Positions 53,637 through 64,000 of a stretch of 64,000 nt of DNA are shown here, piece after piece (positions within the stretch are counted from its first letter, which is position 1; each line of letters opens with the position of its first letter). This DNA is from Lathyrus oleraceus (taxonomy: Eukaryota; Streptophyta; Magnoliopsida; Fabales; Fabaceae). A program made the position numbers and the translations under genes. The notes below the pieces were generated by a model that saw only the letters and a list, made by a program, of their open reading frames with translations, ran no database searches and was not told the origin of the DNA. Location of the stretch: positions 464,621,027 to 464,685,026 of the forward strand of contig NC_066581.1 in assembly GCF_024323335.1 (NCBI RefSeq), written 5' to 3'.

Positions 53637-55975
53637 CATAACCCTAACTGTTTTCAGCAACTAACAACTCATTTTTCAGATCTAGATCTCAAAACTCTCA
53701 AAATTTCCTCTCAAAATTTCTTGCATTTTTTTCACATTCAAGCCATTGCCATTGCTTGATCCTTGTTCCTGAAGTGTTATCAAGGAGATTTGCACGTGGA
53801 ATCGGTAGAAACAGAGCTGCATTGAAGCATACACCAAGCTTGAAGCAACAATGGTGATTCCAAGTTTTGATGAGATCGTGTGCAAATGAGCTCCATTTTC
53901 TTCTCCTAACTTATACAAGCATCCTGGAGGAGTATTGAAGCCATTACAAAGCCTGAATCAAGCTAATTCCAGATCTGCTCTTCAAGAGGTTACCAATCGA
54001 TCTCTCTAATTCTTAAAATTCTTGTGATATTGTTGTAGATCTAGGTTTGCTGATCACTCCGAGCTTTAAATCATGAAATTCCATGCACTATTGGCTGAGT
54101 AATGTTGATTTAAAGTTCCATGTATGAATGTTCATGTGCTCGATTCTCCTTGTGTGTGTTGAATTAGACTTAGCCATGCATGGATTTGTAACCTAGGATG
54201 AAGGATCTACACAATGATGTGTTCAATTGTGATTTCTGGGAATTTTGTTCTTGCTGCATATCACTGTTCATGAATGGCACGATGAAGAAGATGATACTTG
54301 CTTTTGGCAACGGTTTTAATCCATTTGGAAACAGTTTTCTGGTTCTGCGTGTTTTAGTCTAGGGTTAGCGTACGATTGGTCCACGTCCTCGCTTGTTTGG
54401 CAAAATGTTTGGCTCAGATGCGTTTGACCAAGAACGCGTCAGCTTTGACTGCCACTGGGATTAATGAAACGCAGCGTTTCAATCCCTGGCGCGCCAAATA
54501 TTTAAATCCGTCCCGACTTCGATTCCCAGCAATGCAAATATTTCAAATGCTTTCATGATTTTCTCATTTCCCTCCACATTGTTCTATACTTGCTTCACAT
54601 GATTTTTATTTTCTTTCTCAACTTCAAAAATTCATATTAAATTGAAAACTCATCCAAAAATTACCAGGTTTTTTGCATTGTGATCCTTGATCTCTCTAGT
54701 TTTTTATCATCATGATTTTACAAATTGTGCTTGGCTGGATAATTTTTTGTGCTAGAATGTTTGAACATGTATGCTTATTTGACCTTGCCATGCTTATACC
54801 TTTGTGAAATGCTTGTTTCTTATCCAATGATTCTGAAATTTTGCATGATGAAACTAGACACGTTGCTTGACATTTTGGTGTTGATTTGGTATTTTTACCA
54901 TTTATCATTTATGTTTTATGATCATGTTAAGTTGGTGTGACAATTTGTGTCACACCTTTTGATGTTCAACTTATGTGATGTGTTTACCTTGCCAAATGAT
55001 CTCCAATTGTCCTGATTTTTTGTGTGATGCATGTTATGGATGTTGTGAATGAGCATGAATTTTGTTGGAATTATTTGAATCATTTCTGATTTAATTGAGA
55101 TTTTTCATTTTGGTTGGTCACATTTGAGCTTTAAAATTGCCTTGAACTTCAAATTATCATGAAATGATTTTGGTTAATGATATTGATGTGAGACCTTTTG
55201 GAATGTTTCAAGATGTGTTTGAAGTTGATTCATGTTAAATTTCAGCTTCTGTTTTGAATTTTTTCTCCATCTTTGACCCTAGGCTTTGACCTAGTGGTTT
55301 GTTGCTTATGTTTGAGCTTTGATTTCAGGTTGAACATCCAAGTTCCATAGTTGTTGATGCTTCATCACTTGAGCATTGATGTTTGCTTTTGATTACTAAC
55401 CTTTGTGTGTTTTGTAGGTTGATGTTAACTGATTTGAGTTTGACTTTTGGCTTACACATTGTGTACATTGGGATTGTTTGTTGCTTATTTGACTATTGTT
55501 TGATTGTCTGAACTTTGTACTGATTTGTTTGATGTTTCCACAGGTACATAAGTTGCTTTAAGTTCATTGTGAACTTTGCTTTGCTTGGTTGCTTAACCAC
55601 TTAGGTATAACCTCTTCTTCATGTAGTCTGGAAGACCTGTCCTGTTATGTGGGCAGGCACCTGTCTGAAGTCCTCCTTAAGAGGCAATGCTTGTGTTTGT
55701 TTATCTTTTGTGCCAAGCAGGAAAAGTCCTCTTATGAGGCAATTGACAGATAAAAGAGATGTGTAATCCATCTCCTGCTACTCAATGTGTCATCCACTTT
55801 GCTCACACAATGTGTTGATGCATTGTGAATACTAACCCAAGATCTTATAGAGTCAAATCATTTGTGGAGAAGAGTTCCTACTTTCTAAACTCCCACACCT
55901 TCCATTGTTTAAAGCTCTCCCTGACCAGGGATAAGAGCTATGAGGCACACCCCTCATCTCCATTTCATCTGCTTC

Positions 55976-55998
55976 ACCCTAACTCTCAATGTTAGGGT
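55976..55998 (+). promoter_or_regulatory. Leader stem-loop, S1 copy
   Basis: ACCCTAAC (55976-55983) with GTTAGGGT (55991-55998), loop TCTCAAT: the complement of the stem-loops in S1' and S2. Confidence 0.5.
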
Positions 55999-56204
55999 TA
56001 AGAGCTCAAGTTACCCCATTCCAGTTGGCTGTAAAGCCTAACCTTGCTTGAGTCTAATTGATTGTATATAGTGTGTGCTAACTGACTTGATTGTCTGCTT
56101 ACTTGATTCATCTGTGCATGTTTTCTTGAGTGTGCCTTTGTGCATTTATCATCATCATTTGTATATCATTTCATAAGCTTGGTTTTGTAGCATTTTTCTT
56201 TGTC

Positions 56205-56670
56205 CATGGAGGAGACAAGCATAAGTCCATTACTTGGCAGTTGTTCCTATGATATGGTGGGAGACTAGTATAAGTCCATTGATTGGCATCTGGTCTCCAT
56301 GTTTGTTTGTGTTTTGGGAGATTGGTATAAGTCCATTGATTGGCACCCGGTATCCATTTTGTTTTGTGAGATTGGTATAAGTCCATTGATTGGCATCTGG
56401 TATCATTGTTTCTTTGTTTTAGGAGATTGGTATAAGTCCATTGATTGGCATCCGATATCCATTTTGTTTTAGGAGATTGGTGTAAGTCCATTGATTGGCA
56501 TCCGGTATCCATTTTGTTTTGTGAGATTAGTGTAAGTCCATTGATTGGCATCTGGTATCGTTGTTTTGTTTTAGGAGATTGGTGTAAATCCATTGATTGG
56601 TATCCGGTATCCATGTTTGTTTGTGAGATTGGTGTAAGTCCATTGATTGGCATCCGGTATCCCTTTGCTT
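56205..56670 (+). repeat. Minisatellite in S1, about nine units
   Basis: About nine ~50-bp units with core AAGTCCATTGATTGGCA, the reverse complement of the 691-1460 repeat. The open frames across it (172 codons minus, 90 codons plus) repeat the same peptide and are artefacts. Confidence 0.9.
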
Positions 56671-57271
56671 TGCTCATTTGCTTTTGCATTGTTGCCTATT
56701 CCAAAGGAATCACTTGAATCATCTACATATGATCTCAAGAGGTGAACATCTAAGAAGTTTTACTTCCTCACCATCCCACCTTTTGTTTCTTTAAACCTCC
56801 ATGTGCATGTTAATCCGAACTGGAAAATTATTGTGCAAACATTCTCATCTCTTTTCAAATTACAAACCTAGGCTTTAGGCCTTTGATTTTTCAAACTTCA
56901 TTTTCATAATACTTCTTTTGAATTGAATTCTAATCATACCTTGACCACTTTTGTGAATAATCCTAATTGGTTAATCCCACTCATTCAATTGTTTTGTGGC
57001 TTTGTCCATTCTTGATAAGTTTTCATGCATTAGCCATAGGTTTGATTTATCCTAGTTGGTTGATGTTAATCTCACCTTTGTCCTTAGTGATTGAATTGTA
57101 AGACTTCCTTTCTTATTATAGGGTTAACCCCTCACTAGCAAGTTGAAGCTTTTCTCACATGGTGGGCTTGTTGTTTGTATAAGGTTGAGTTTTCTCCCGT
57201 GGATAACGAAAGACCTTAGGGCTTTTGTTTTAAAATCAATCCACTCATATTTTGGAAATCTTTTAGCCGAA

Positions 57272-57313
57272 CTACGGCGTTTTGATCCTTACCTTCCATG
57301 GAAAGGTACGTAG
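57272..57313 (+). promoter_or_regulatory. Two-stem LTR hairpin, S1 copy
   Basis: Outer CTACG (57272-57276) with CGTAG (57309-57313). Inner TACCTT (57290-57295) with AAGGTA (57303-57308). The apex contains the palindrome CCATGG. Confidence 0.58.
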
Positions 57314-57678
57314 GCAACGGGTTCATCCGTTCAAACACAAAAATAATAACTTGTATATTCTTTCTCTCATCCCTTCAATCCATGTTTTCACAATAAATAT
57401 TTCATAAACAAATAACATTTCGTACAACAAGTGTGAAAAGGGCTCCCTAGGAGTACCTAGGACGTTTTGGGTGCCTAACACCTTCCCATTGCGTAATTAA
57501 CCCCTTACCCAGATCTCTGACCTTTTCATTAGTTTCCTATGTGTAAAACTTCTTAGGCTTTTGTTCGCTTTTTAGCCATTCCTTTGGATAAATAAAAGTG
57601 CGGTGGCGACTCGATTCATTGTATGCTTTGCTTTTGATTTAGTCAATAAAATCATAAAGTGACGAATACACCGCTACA

Positions 57679-60581
57679 GTCTGTAAGGAGAAGAATCGTG
57701 GTGTTCGATCTTAAAGTCTTTGCAAAGCTCTTTCATCATCTTGTTATTGAGATTCGAACCATTATCAGTGATGATTCTCTAAGGAACCCCATAACGACAA
57801 ATAATTTCTTTCTTAATGAATTGAGCAACCACTTGTCTGGTAACATTGGCATAGGAAGCTGCTTCCACCCACTTGGTAAAATAATCAATTGTGACTAGGA
57901 TGAAGCGGTGTCCATTAGAAGCAGTAGGTTCAATCTTTCCAATCATATTGATGCCCCACATCGCGAATGGCCAAGGAGAATTCATAATATTCAGAGGGTT
58001 TGGTGGTACATGCACTTTATCCGCATAGATCTGACATTTGTGGCACTTCCGAGCGTATTTAAAACAATCAGATTCCATGGTTATCCAGTAATAACCGACT
58101 CTTAAGAACTTCTCGGCCATTGCATGACCACCAACATGGGTACCGAAAGATCCCTCGTGTACTTCCTGCATTAACATGTCTGCTTCGTGTCTAACCACGC
58201 ATCTGAGCAGAACCATGTCAAAGTTCCTCTTGTACAACACATCATCCTTGTTCAAGTAAAAGCTTCCAGCTAGCCTTCTCAATGTCTTCTTGTCATTCTT
58301 TGACGCTCCTTCAGGATACTCTTGGCTTTTGAGGAAATTCTTAATATCATAAAACCACGGCTTCTCATCAATCACAGACTCGGCTGCAAACACATATGCA
58401 GGCCTCTCGAGTCGATTCACAGCAACATGTGGCACATGATTCTGCCAATGAACTTTAATCATGGAAGACAATGTGGCTAAGGCATCAGCGTTTTGATTTT
58501 CATCTCGAGGTACATGATACAACTTTATTGTCTTGAAGAAAGTCAGGATCCTTCTGGTGTAATCTCTATAAGGAATCAAATGCGGCTGATGAGTATTCCA
58601 GTCTCCATTGACTTGGTTAATCACTAGAGCAGAATCTCCATAAATGTCTATAGTTTTGATCCTTAGATCGATGGCTTCCTCAATCCCCATGATACAGGCC
58701 TCGTACTCAGCTTCGTTGTTGGTTACTTCAAAAGTCAATCTGGCAGAAAAAGGTATGTGTGCACCTTTAGGATTAATGAGTACTGCCCCAACACCATTTC
58801 CATTCACATTTACCGCCCCATCAAACATCAGTGTCCACTTGTCATTGGGATCCGGTCCTTCCTCGACAAGAGGCTCTTCACAATCTTTCATCTTTAAGTA
58901 CATGATATCTTCATCAGGGAATTCAAACATCATCGGTTGATAGTCATTAATTGGTTGCTCGGCAAGGTAATCAGACAGAATACTACCCTTGATGGCCTTT
59001 TGCGACGTGTACTGGATATCATACTCTGTCAAAATCATCTGCCAACGAGCCACTCATCCGGTAAGAGCCGGATTTTCAAAGATATACTTTACTGGGTCCA
59101 TCTTAGAAATCAACAAGGTAGTATGGTTCAACATATACTGTATTAGTCAGCGAGCAACCCATGCCAAAACGCAGCAAGTTTTCTCGAGCAGTGAAAATCT
59201 TGTTTCACAGTCGGTAAACTTTTTGCTAAGGTAGTATATTGCATGCTCTTTTCGACCAGACTCGTCATGCTGTCCCAATACACACCCCATCGAATTCTCT
59301 GTTACTGAAAGGTACATTATCAGAGGCCTCCCAGGAACTGGAGGTATAAGAATTGGAGGTTTCTGCAAATATTCTTTTATCTTATCAAAAGCTTTTTGAC
59401 AATCATTGTTCCACCTGATTGCTTGATCTTTTCTTAGCAATTTAAATATCGGTTCACACGTAGCAGTTAGGTGAGATATGAACCGTGCAATGTAGTTGAG
59501 CCTCCCTAAAAACCCACGAACCTGCTTTACCGTTCTTGGTTCAGGCATTTCTTGAATAGCTTTTACTTTCGCTAGATCAACCTCAATCACTTTCTTACTG
59601 ACAATGAAACCTAACAGCTTTCCAAATCTCACTCCAAACGTACACTTGTTTGGATTCAGCCACAGTTTGAACTTTCTCAATCTTTCGAACAACTTTTGCA
59701 AGTTTACCAAATGCTCCTCTTCTGTCTGAGACTTCGCAATCATATCATCCACGTACACTTCAATTTCTTTGTGCATCATGTCATGAAAGAGAGTCGTCAT
59801 AGCTCTTTGGTAGGTAGCACCGGCGTTCTTCAACCCAAATGGCATTACCTTATAACAGAACGTCCCCCAAGGTGTAATGAATGTCGTCTTCTCCATGTCT
59901 TCTGGCGCCATCTTGATCTGATTATTGCTAGAAAATCCATCCATGAAAGAGAAAACCGAGGACTGAGCAGTGTTATCGACCAATACATCAATGTGAGGTA
60001 ATGGGAAGTCATCTTTCGGACTGGCTCTATTTAAATCTCGGTAATCGACACACATCCTGACTTTACCATCCTTCTTTGGCACGGGTACGATGTTGGCCAC
60101 CCAAGGGGGATAAATGGTAACTGCTAGAAAACCTGCATCCAACTATTTCTGAACCTCCTCTTTGATCTTGACAGCCATATCAGGACTAGTTCTGCGAAGC
60201 TTCTGCTTTACCGAAGGACAATCTTCTCTGAGAGGTAGCCTGTGCAACACAATATCTGTATCCAAACCAGGCATATCTTGATACGACCATGCGAATACAT
60301 CCACATATTCTTGCAGTATTTCAATCAGCCCTCTCTTGACCTTTTCCTCTAAAGCAGCCCCTATCTTGATCTCTTTCTTTGCATCCTCAGTACCAAGGTT
60401 AATGACTTCCAACTCTTCCTGATGAGGTTGAATGACCCTTTCCTCCTGTTTCAATAGTCTGGCCAATTCTTTGGGGAGTTCACAATATTCTTCATTCTCC
60501 TCTTCGGCTTGGTAAATGGGATTATCAAAGTCATACTGAGCCATAACAGAACTGTTTTTAATGGAATCTGCAAGATCAATT
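57679..60581 (-). pseudogene. Element D RT - RNase H - aRNase H - integrase N-terminal part (exon 2)
   Basis: From the intron acceptor: IDLADSIKNSS, MAQYDFDNPIYQAEEE, then RT with CVDYRDLNRAS and YVDDM; RNase H YYLSKKFTDCETRFS; second RNase H LMFDGAVN, NNEAEYEAC, DIYGDSALV, HVPRDENQNADAL; integrase GHAMAEK...CHKCQ, WGINMIG (N where D is usual), ITDNGSN. Stops: TAG near 60143 (Gln codon), TGA near 59150 and TGA near 59054 (CGA-type), TAG near 57779. Continues across S1 at 52499. Closest relative in the window is element B. Confidence 0.88.
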
Positions 60582-60839
60582 CTGCACGAACGATGTTTCA
60601 TGCTTTATTTTAGAAAAGAGTTCAAGGAAGTCACAAAAAACAAAAAAACATTGCCATTTTTATTGTCTTGAAAATGAAAGTAAAAACAGAAAGACAGTGA
60701 GCACAAATTTGATTCCAAAACGTCCTTTATTGATGATAATCATTGAAAATTTAAAACATGATGTGGCCCTACAATGAACCACTACGCCTTGGGCAGAGCG
60801 CATGGTTTTCATGCAAAGTGAAAAATAAAAGAGAATTAC
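60582..60839 (-). other. Element D intron between gag and RT
   Basis: Donor GTAATT at 60839, acceptor TTCGTGCAG ending 60582; 258 bp. Joins TLHTK to IDLADS in frame. A second AG 14 bases further would break the frame. Confidence 0.72.
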
Positions 60840-62668
60840 TTTGTATGAAGAGTAACTTGGACTATTGCTTTAGTAGACCAGTTGTTGATCTTCTCCCCTG
60901 GAGCACACGGGCGCACCCAATCATCCATATCACAATCACTGTCACCATCTTCCTTGTCTGTTGCAAAGACATCCTCGTGATTCATCAAGTTCAAACTTTC
61001 CCCATCTTCCACGCTATTTACTCTGGGCCCTCCATGCTGAGGCATAGGATTATTCACCATATTCGGAGTAGGAGCAAAGTTAATCATCTTGGCATCAATC
61101 AAATCCTGAACTTTATGGTGATAAGCCCGACAATTCTCGATGTGGTGCCCTGGCGCACCAGAATGAAAATCACAACGGACATTAGCATCATAACCAGCGG
61201 GAATCCTTGTTAATGGAGCCATAGTGTGAAGTTCAACAAACTTTAACCTGAGCAGTTCAGAGAGTAACTCAGCATAAGTCATTGGCAACGGATCAAAATG
61301 ACGATCTGGCATTCTTTGTCTTGGTTGGAATTGGCGTTGTTGTTATTGTTGTGGTTGTCCTCTTTGTTGTTGTTGAGGTTGAGTTGCTTGAATAGTCACA
61401 GCAGCAACTTGACGGTATTGTTGTCCTCTGTTTCCATTTCTCTGATTATATATAGCATTTGTCTCACCCTCTCTCCTTCTGGGTGCCCCTGAAAATGGTT
61501 TCTTAGCACTTGAAGAACCAAGGTCTTGGATTTTTCCCGCTTTGATAAGACTTTCAGTTCTTTCTCCACAAATCACAACATCCGAAAAACTACCAAATAG
61601 GCAACTTCCCATACGATCCATGAATACACCTTGCAGGGTTCCAATGAACATATCAGTCAATTCTCTCTCCAACATCGGAGGTTGTACTTTCACAGCTAGC
61701 TCGCGCCACCTCTGGGTGTATTCCTTGAAACTCTCACCAGTCTTTTGAAACAAATTCTGCAACTGGGTTCTGCTCGGAGCCATGTCCATGTTATGATTGT
61801 ACTGCCTCAAAAAAGCTTCGCCTAACTCTCTCCAGCTTCTGACAGATTCTTTTCTCAAGTCCATGTACCAATCCAAAGATGCTCCAGACATGCTGTCTTG
61901 GAAAAAGTACATCCACATTTTTTCATCATCAGTATAAGCGGATGTCTTCCGGTAGTAAGCTTGCACATGAGTTCGGGGACAAGAAGTGCCATTGTACTTG
62001 TCGAAAGATGGCGCTTTGAACTTGTACGGGATCCTCAACCCATCAACTAAACCCATATTATAAACATCAAAACCCAAAGAATTCTGGCACTCCATGGCGC
62101 GAATCTTTTCAGCAAGGGCGTCGACCTTTCTATCTCTATCTTCCATCTTTCCAAATTCATCATCATCACTGGGAATAGTGAACATATCTTCTTGCTTGTC
62201 AACCAAATGAGAAGGATGGTGAACTGGAGCACGTTCCGCTCGAGCATTAGCAGCCTCTGTAATGATGGGTTGTCCATTGATTCTAATACCACGCAATTCG
62301 TCACCATCAGCATGGTTGTTGACAGGGTTGGTAACAGCAGCATCATCGACAGGGGTCCCTTCTGGCGGATTCTGACCGACAGGGGGAATCACAGTTTCTT
62401 GTCTTTGGACCAAGGCTCGGAGTTCCTCTTGCCCTTGCACTACCCCTTGCATCATACTCATGAACTGGGCCATGTTGGTCCTCATCTCTGCTAGATCTGC
62501 TTGAAATTGATCCATGGTCTTCTGTTGATTCTGCCTTGTCGCGTAACGGTGCAGGCGGTACTCAGCAATTCTGCCTGAAACGGGAACCAGAATGAGAAAT
62601 CCTCTTCCAGAACACCTGTAATGATGCAAGAATGATATGTGTATGATGCGTATGCTATGTTTTATCAT
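60840..62668 (-). pseudogene. Element D gag (no protease)
   Basis: The homologous region starts at LHRYATRQNQQ (about 62551); the first ATG after it is MDQFQADL (62515), while an upstream ATG at 62668 gives a longer frame. An acceptor-like TTTCAG precedes it, so an upstream splice is possible. Core: KFKAPSFDKYNGTSCPRTHV, FFQDSMSGASLDWYM, LRQYNHNMDMAPSRTQL, YTQRWRELA. A Gln-rich linker has one TAA stop near 61340. Then CDFHSGAPGHHIENCRAYH and MPQHGGPRVNSVEDG, passing after a short acidic stretch to KEDGDSDCDMDDWVRP and the intron. The protease region is absent at the same junction as in element B. Confidence 0.87.
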
Positions 62669-63022
62669 TTCTCAGGTATTCAAGAGTCTCGTCCACCTTT
62701 GAAAAATGGCAACCTGCACTCGTAGGCGGAACATAAACAACAAAGAAGCAACATACACTTGATGGAAAGCAAAAGTGAAACATCAATAATCTCATCTATA
62801 GTCATGAGAAATAAGGTTCATACAAACATAGTTCAAGCAAAGATTCAGTTCATCAGTGTAGAACAAGGAATCCCATCCAACAATCCTGGAGGTGATTCTC
62901 AAAATAACAACAAGACAAACTAGGAAAGTTGTCCTTCAAGAATGAGAGTCTTCAAACTGGCACCGATCCATTAATCGGTCACACTCTGAACACTCAGGTA
63001 GAGGCGTGAGCTTCTCTTTCAG
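62669..63022 (-). other. Element D spacer between ORF1 and gag
   Basis: About 350 bp with stops in all frames and no feature I recognise. Element A has a 263-bp spacer in the same place. Confidence 0.6.
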
Positions 63023-64000
63023 TTATATCCTGAGTTCAACAACTTCCTCTAGGAAATGAGATGCACGGATGTCACCCCCTCTGAGCTGACTCTCTGCTGC
63101 ATGCCTCAGATCTACCTCTTTCTTCAACTGAGTATCTTTGTTCTTAAGCTGTCTTTCCAAGTCTCGTATCTTCTTTTTGTAATTGGCTTTCGCTTTTTGT
63201 AATCTCGAGCGTTCATGGTGTTCTTCATCCAACATTGTTTCTATCTCATCATAGGACCTCTTTTTGTTTCTCGATCTACTAGCACTTTCACCTTGCACTC
63301 CTTTGAGTTTATGAGCCAAATTCAGCCTATCAGCTTTTGCTTTGTAAAGCTCCATTTGGATCTCTTGTTCATTTTCTTTCAACTGGAGATTCTCCATTAA
63401 GGCTTGTTTTTAATACTCAGCAGGCACATTCTCAGAAAGGATCAAAGGCGGTTGCTCCTGTAATGGTTCCATCCGGTCATATGGTAGCAACAAAGTCCCA
63501 ACTCTTTCCTTGACCCACTCAGTGTAAGCAGGCATAGCAATTGCAAACTTCCTCCCTAAAATAGATCCATCTTTTATACCGATATTCTCCCAAGCTTTTC
63601 CCACTTTCTCCAATCTTGCTTGATCGCTTCATTTCTCAAAGTACACACTTTCAGCTATCTCGACATCTTGCGGCCTTTCATTCATGACAAAACCTAACTG
63701 ACGGAGAGAAAGAACCGGGTTGTAGTTGATGCAACCCCTAGTTCCTATGAGTCGAACATTGCGAAACTCTCCACAACTCATAATGACGTTGCACACGTTA
63801 ATCCTATAAGCTTGCCACTTGATATCATAAGATGTAAGCGACATGATCCTCTGAGTCCATTTATGAGTATTCTAAGTATCCACAAACGGTCCATTGGTTG
63901 GTAGAAAAGACAAGAACCACTTGAGTAGCAACGGGAGACAACACCTGATAGCTCCACACTTACCATGCCTGTTGTGTATCGCATAATAGGTGTCGGCTAA
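63023..64000 (-). pseudogene. Element D ORF1 (Ogre-specific upstream ORF), 5' end outside window
   Basis: Minus-strand order: a piece reaching the window edge; WQAYRINVCNVIMSCGEFRN, then IGTRGCINYNPVLSLRQLGF (homologous to element A's ORF1); KAWENIGIKDGSILGRKFA and YTEWVKERV; then a 124-codon charged coiled-coil segment (LQLKENEQEIQMELYKAKAD to FLEEVVELRI). Stops near 63630 (TGA) and 63410 (TAA), plus at least one frame change near 63840. Function unknown; it is the extra ORF typical of Ogre. Confidence 0.7.

Larger units (their letters stand above)
52500..57678 (+). mobile_element. Solo Ogre-type LTR S1, 5179 bp
   Basis: TGTAAGACCCC at 52500 to ACCGCTACA at 57678 with a perfect 5-bp duplication. 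No internal sequence is present, so it is a solo LTR. Features in order: TATATAAG (53629-53636); LTR blocks shared with S1' and S2; stem-loop (55976-55998); minisatellite (56205-56670); two-stem hairpin (57272-57313); GTGCGGTGGCGACTCG (about 57598). It is the complete reference copy for the truncated LTR at 1-5125. No gene is credible inside it. Confidence 0.93.
47359..64000 (-). mobile_element. Element D: Ogre/Tat-lineage retrotransposon, minus strand, 5' end outside window
   Basis: 3' LTR (47359-49820), polypurine tract, 3' UTR with tandem repeats, hairpin array, integrase/RT, intron, gag and most of ORF1. It is inserted into the SIRE-like pol and is itself interrupted by solo LTR S1 at 52500-57678. 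Like B it has no protease region, but unlike B it has ORF1. Numerous stops mean it is not coding-competent now. The 5' LTR should lie beyond 64000. Confidence 0.88.

Noticed and set aside
56171..56717. Open frames of 172 codons (minus) and 90 codons (plus) with repeated peptides, and similar ones at 633-898
   Set aside because: They lie wholly in the LTR minisatellite; the peptide repeat mirrors the DNA repeat, and frames on both strands are open at once.

Overview
The window is retrotransposon DNA from a large, repeat-rich plant genome. I see no host cellular gene, tRNA or rRNA. Almost everything is LTR retrotransposon sequence, most of it of the Ogre/Tat lineage of Ty3/gypsy: very long LTRs, an extra ORF1 before gag, two RNase H domains (the second archaeal-type), an intron before RT, and a long repeat-bearing 3' UTR. 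Together with SIRE- and Angela-like Ty1/copia pieces and a chromovirus, this suggests a legume, probably tribe Fabeae (pea, vetch, lentil group). That assignment is inference.

Layout. Positions 1-5125: a minus-strand Ogre-type LTR cut by the window edge, inserted into a copia LTR fragment (5126-5661), which in turn sits in ORF1 of 'element A', a decayed plus-strand Ogre-like element (5662-13624, resuming 38415-44034). Element A is split eight codons from its integrase stop by 'element B', a complete minus-strand Ogre-like element (13625-38414, target duplication GCAGT). B carries two later insertions. One is 'element C', a young, apparently intact chromovirus with a single 1452-codon gag-pol frame (17767-25826, target duplication CCCAC). 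The other is a solo LTR, S2 (31187-35502, target duplication CCTGT). A's probable 3' LTR is cut at 44034 by a minus-strand SIRE-like copia element (44035-47358). That element is cut at 47359 by 'element D', a minus-strand Ogre-like element running off the right edge. D's integrase is split by solo LTR S1 (52500-57678, target duplication GTCTG).

The nest can be read by removing each insertion with one copy of its target duplication: the interrupted reading frame then rejoins exactly. Relative order is A and SIRE oldest, then B and D, then C, S1 and S2. C's LTRs differ at about 7 of 1772 positions by eye; B's differ at about 40 of 1790.

Most noteworthy structure. (1) A tandem array of two-part hairpins directly after the integrase stop codon in A, B and D, with outer stems that change on both sides together and wobble pairs only on the sense strand. 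(2) A second covarying two-stem hairpin (outer CTACG/CGTAG, changing inner stem, fixed ATCAGAG linker) in the transcribed part of every complete Ogre-type LTR here, in one to three copies. (3) A third covarying stem-loop in the same leader. (4) Elements B and D share a gag-pol junction that lacks the whole protease region, implying a protease-less sublineage that moved in trans. (5) Six copies of a perfect 14-bp palindrome in each LTR of element C. No claim was tested by database search.
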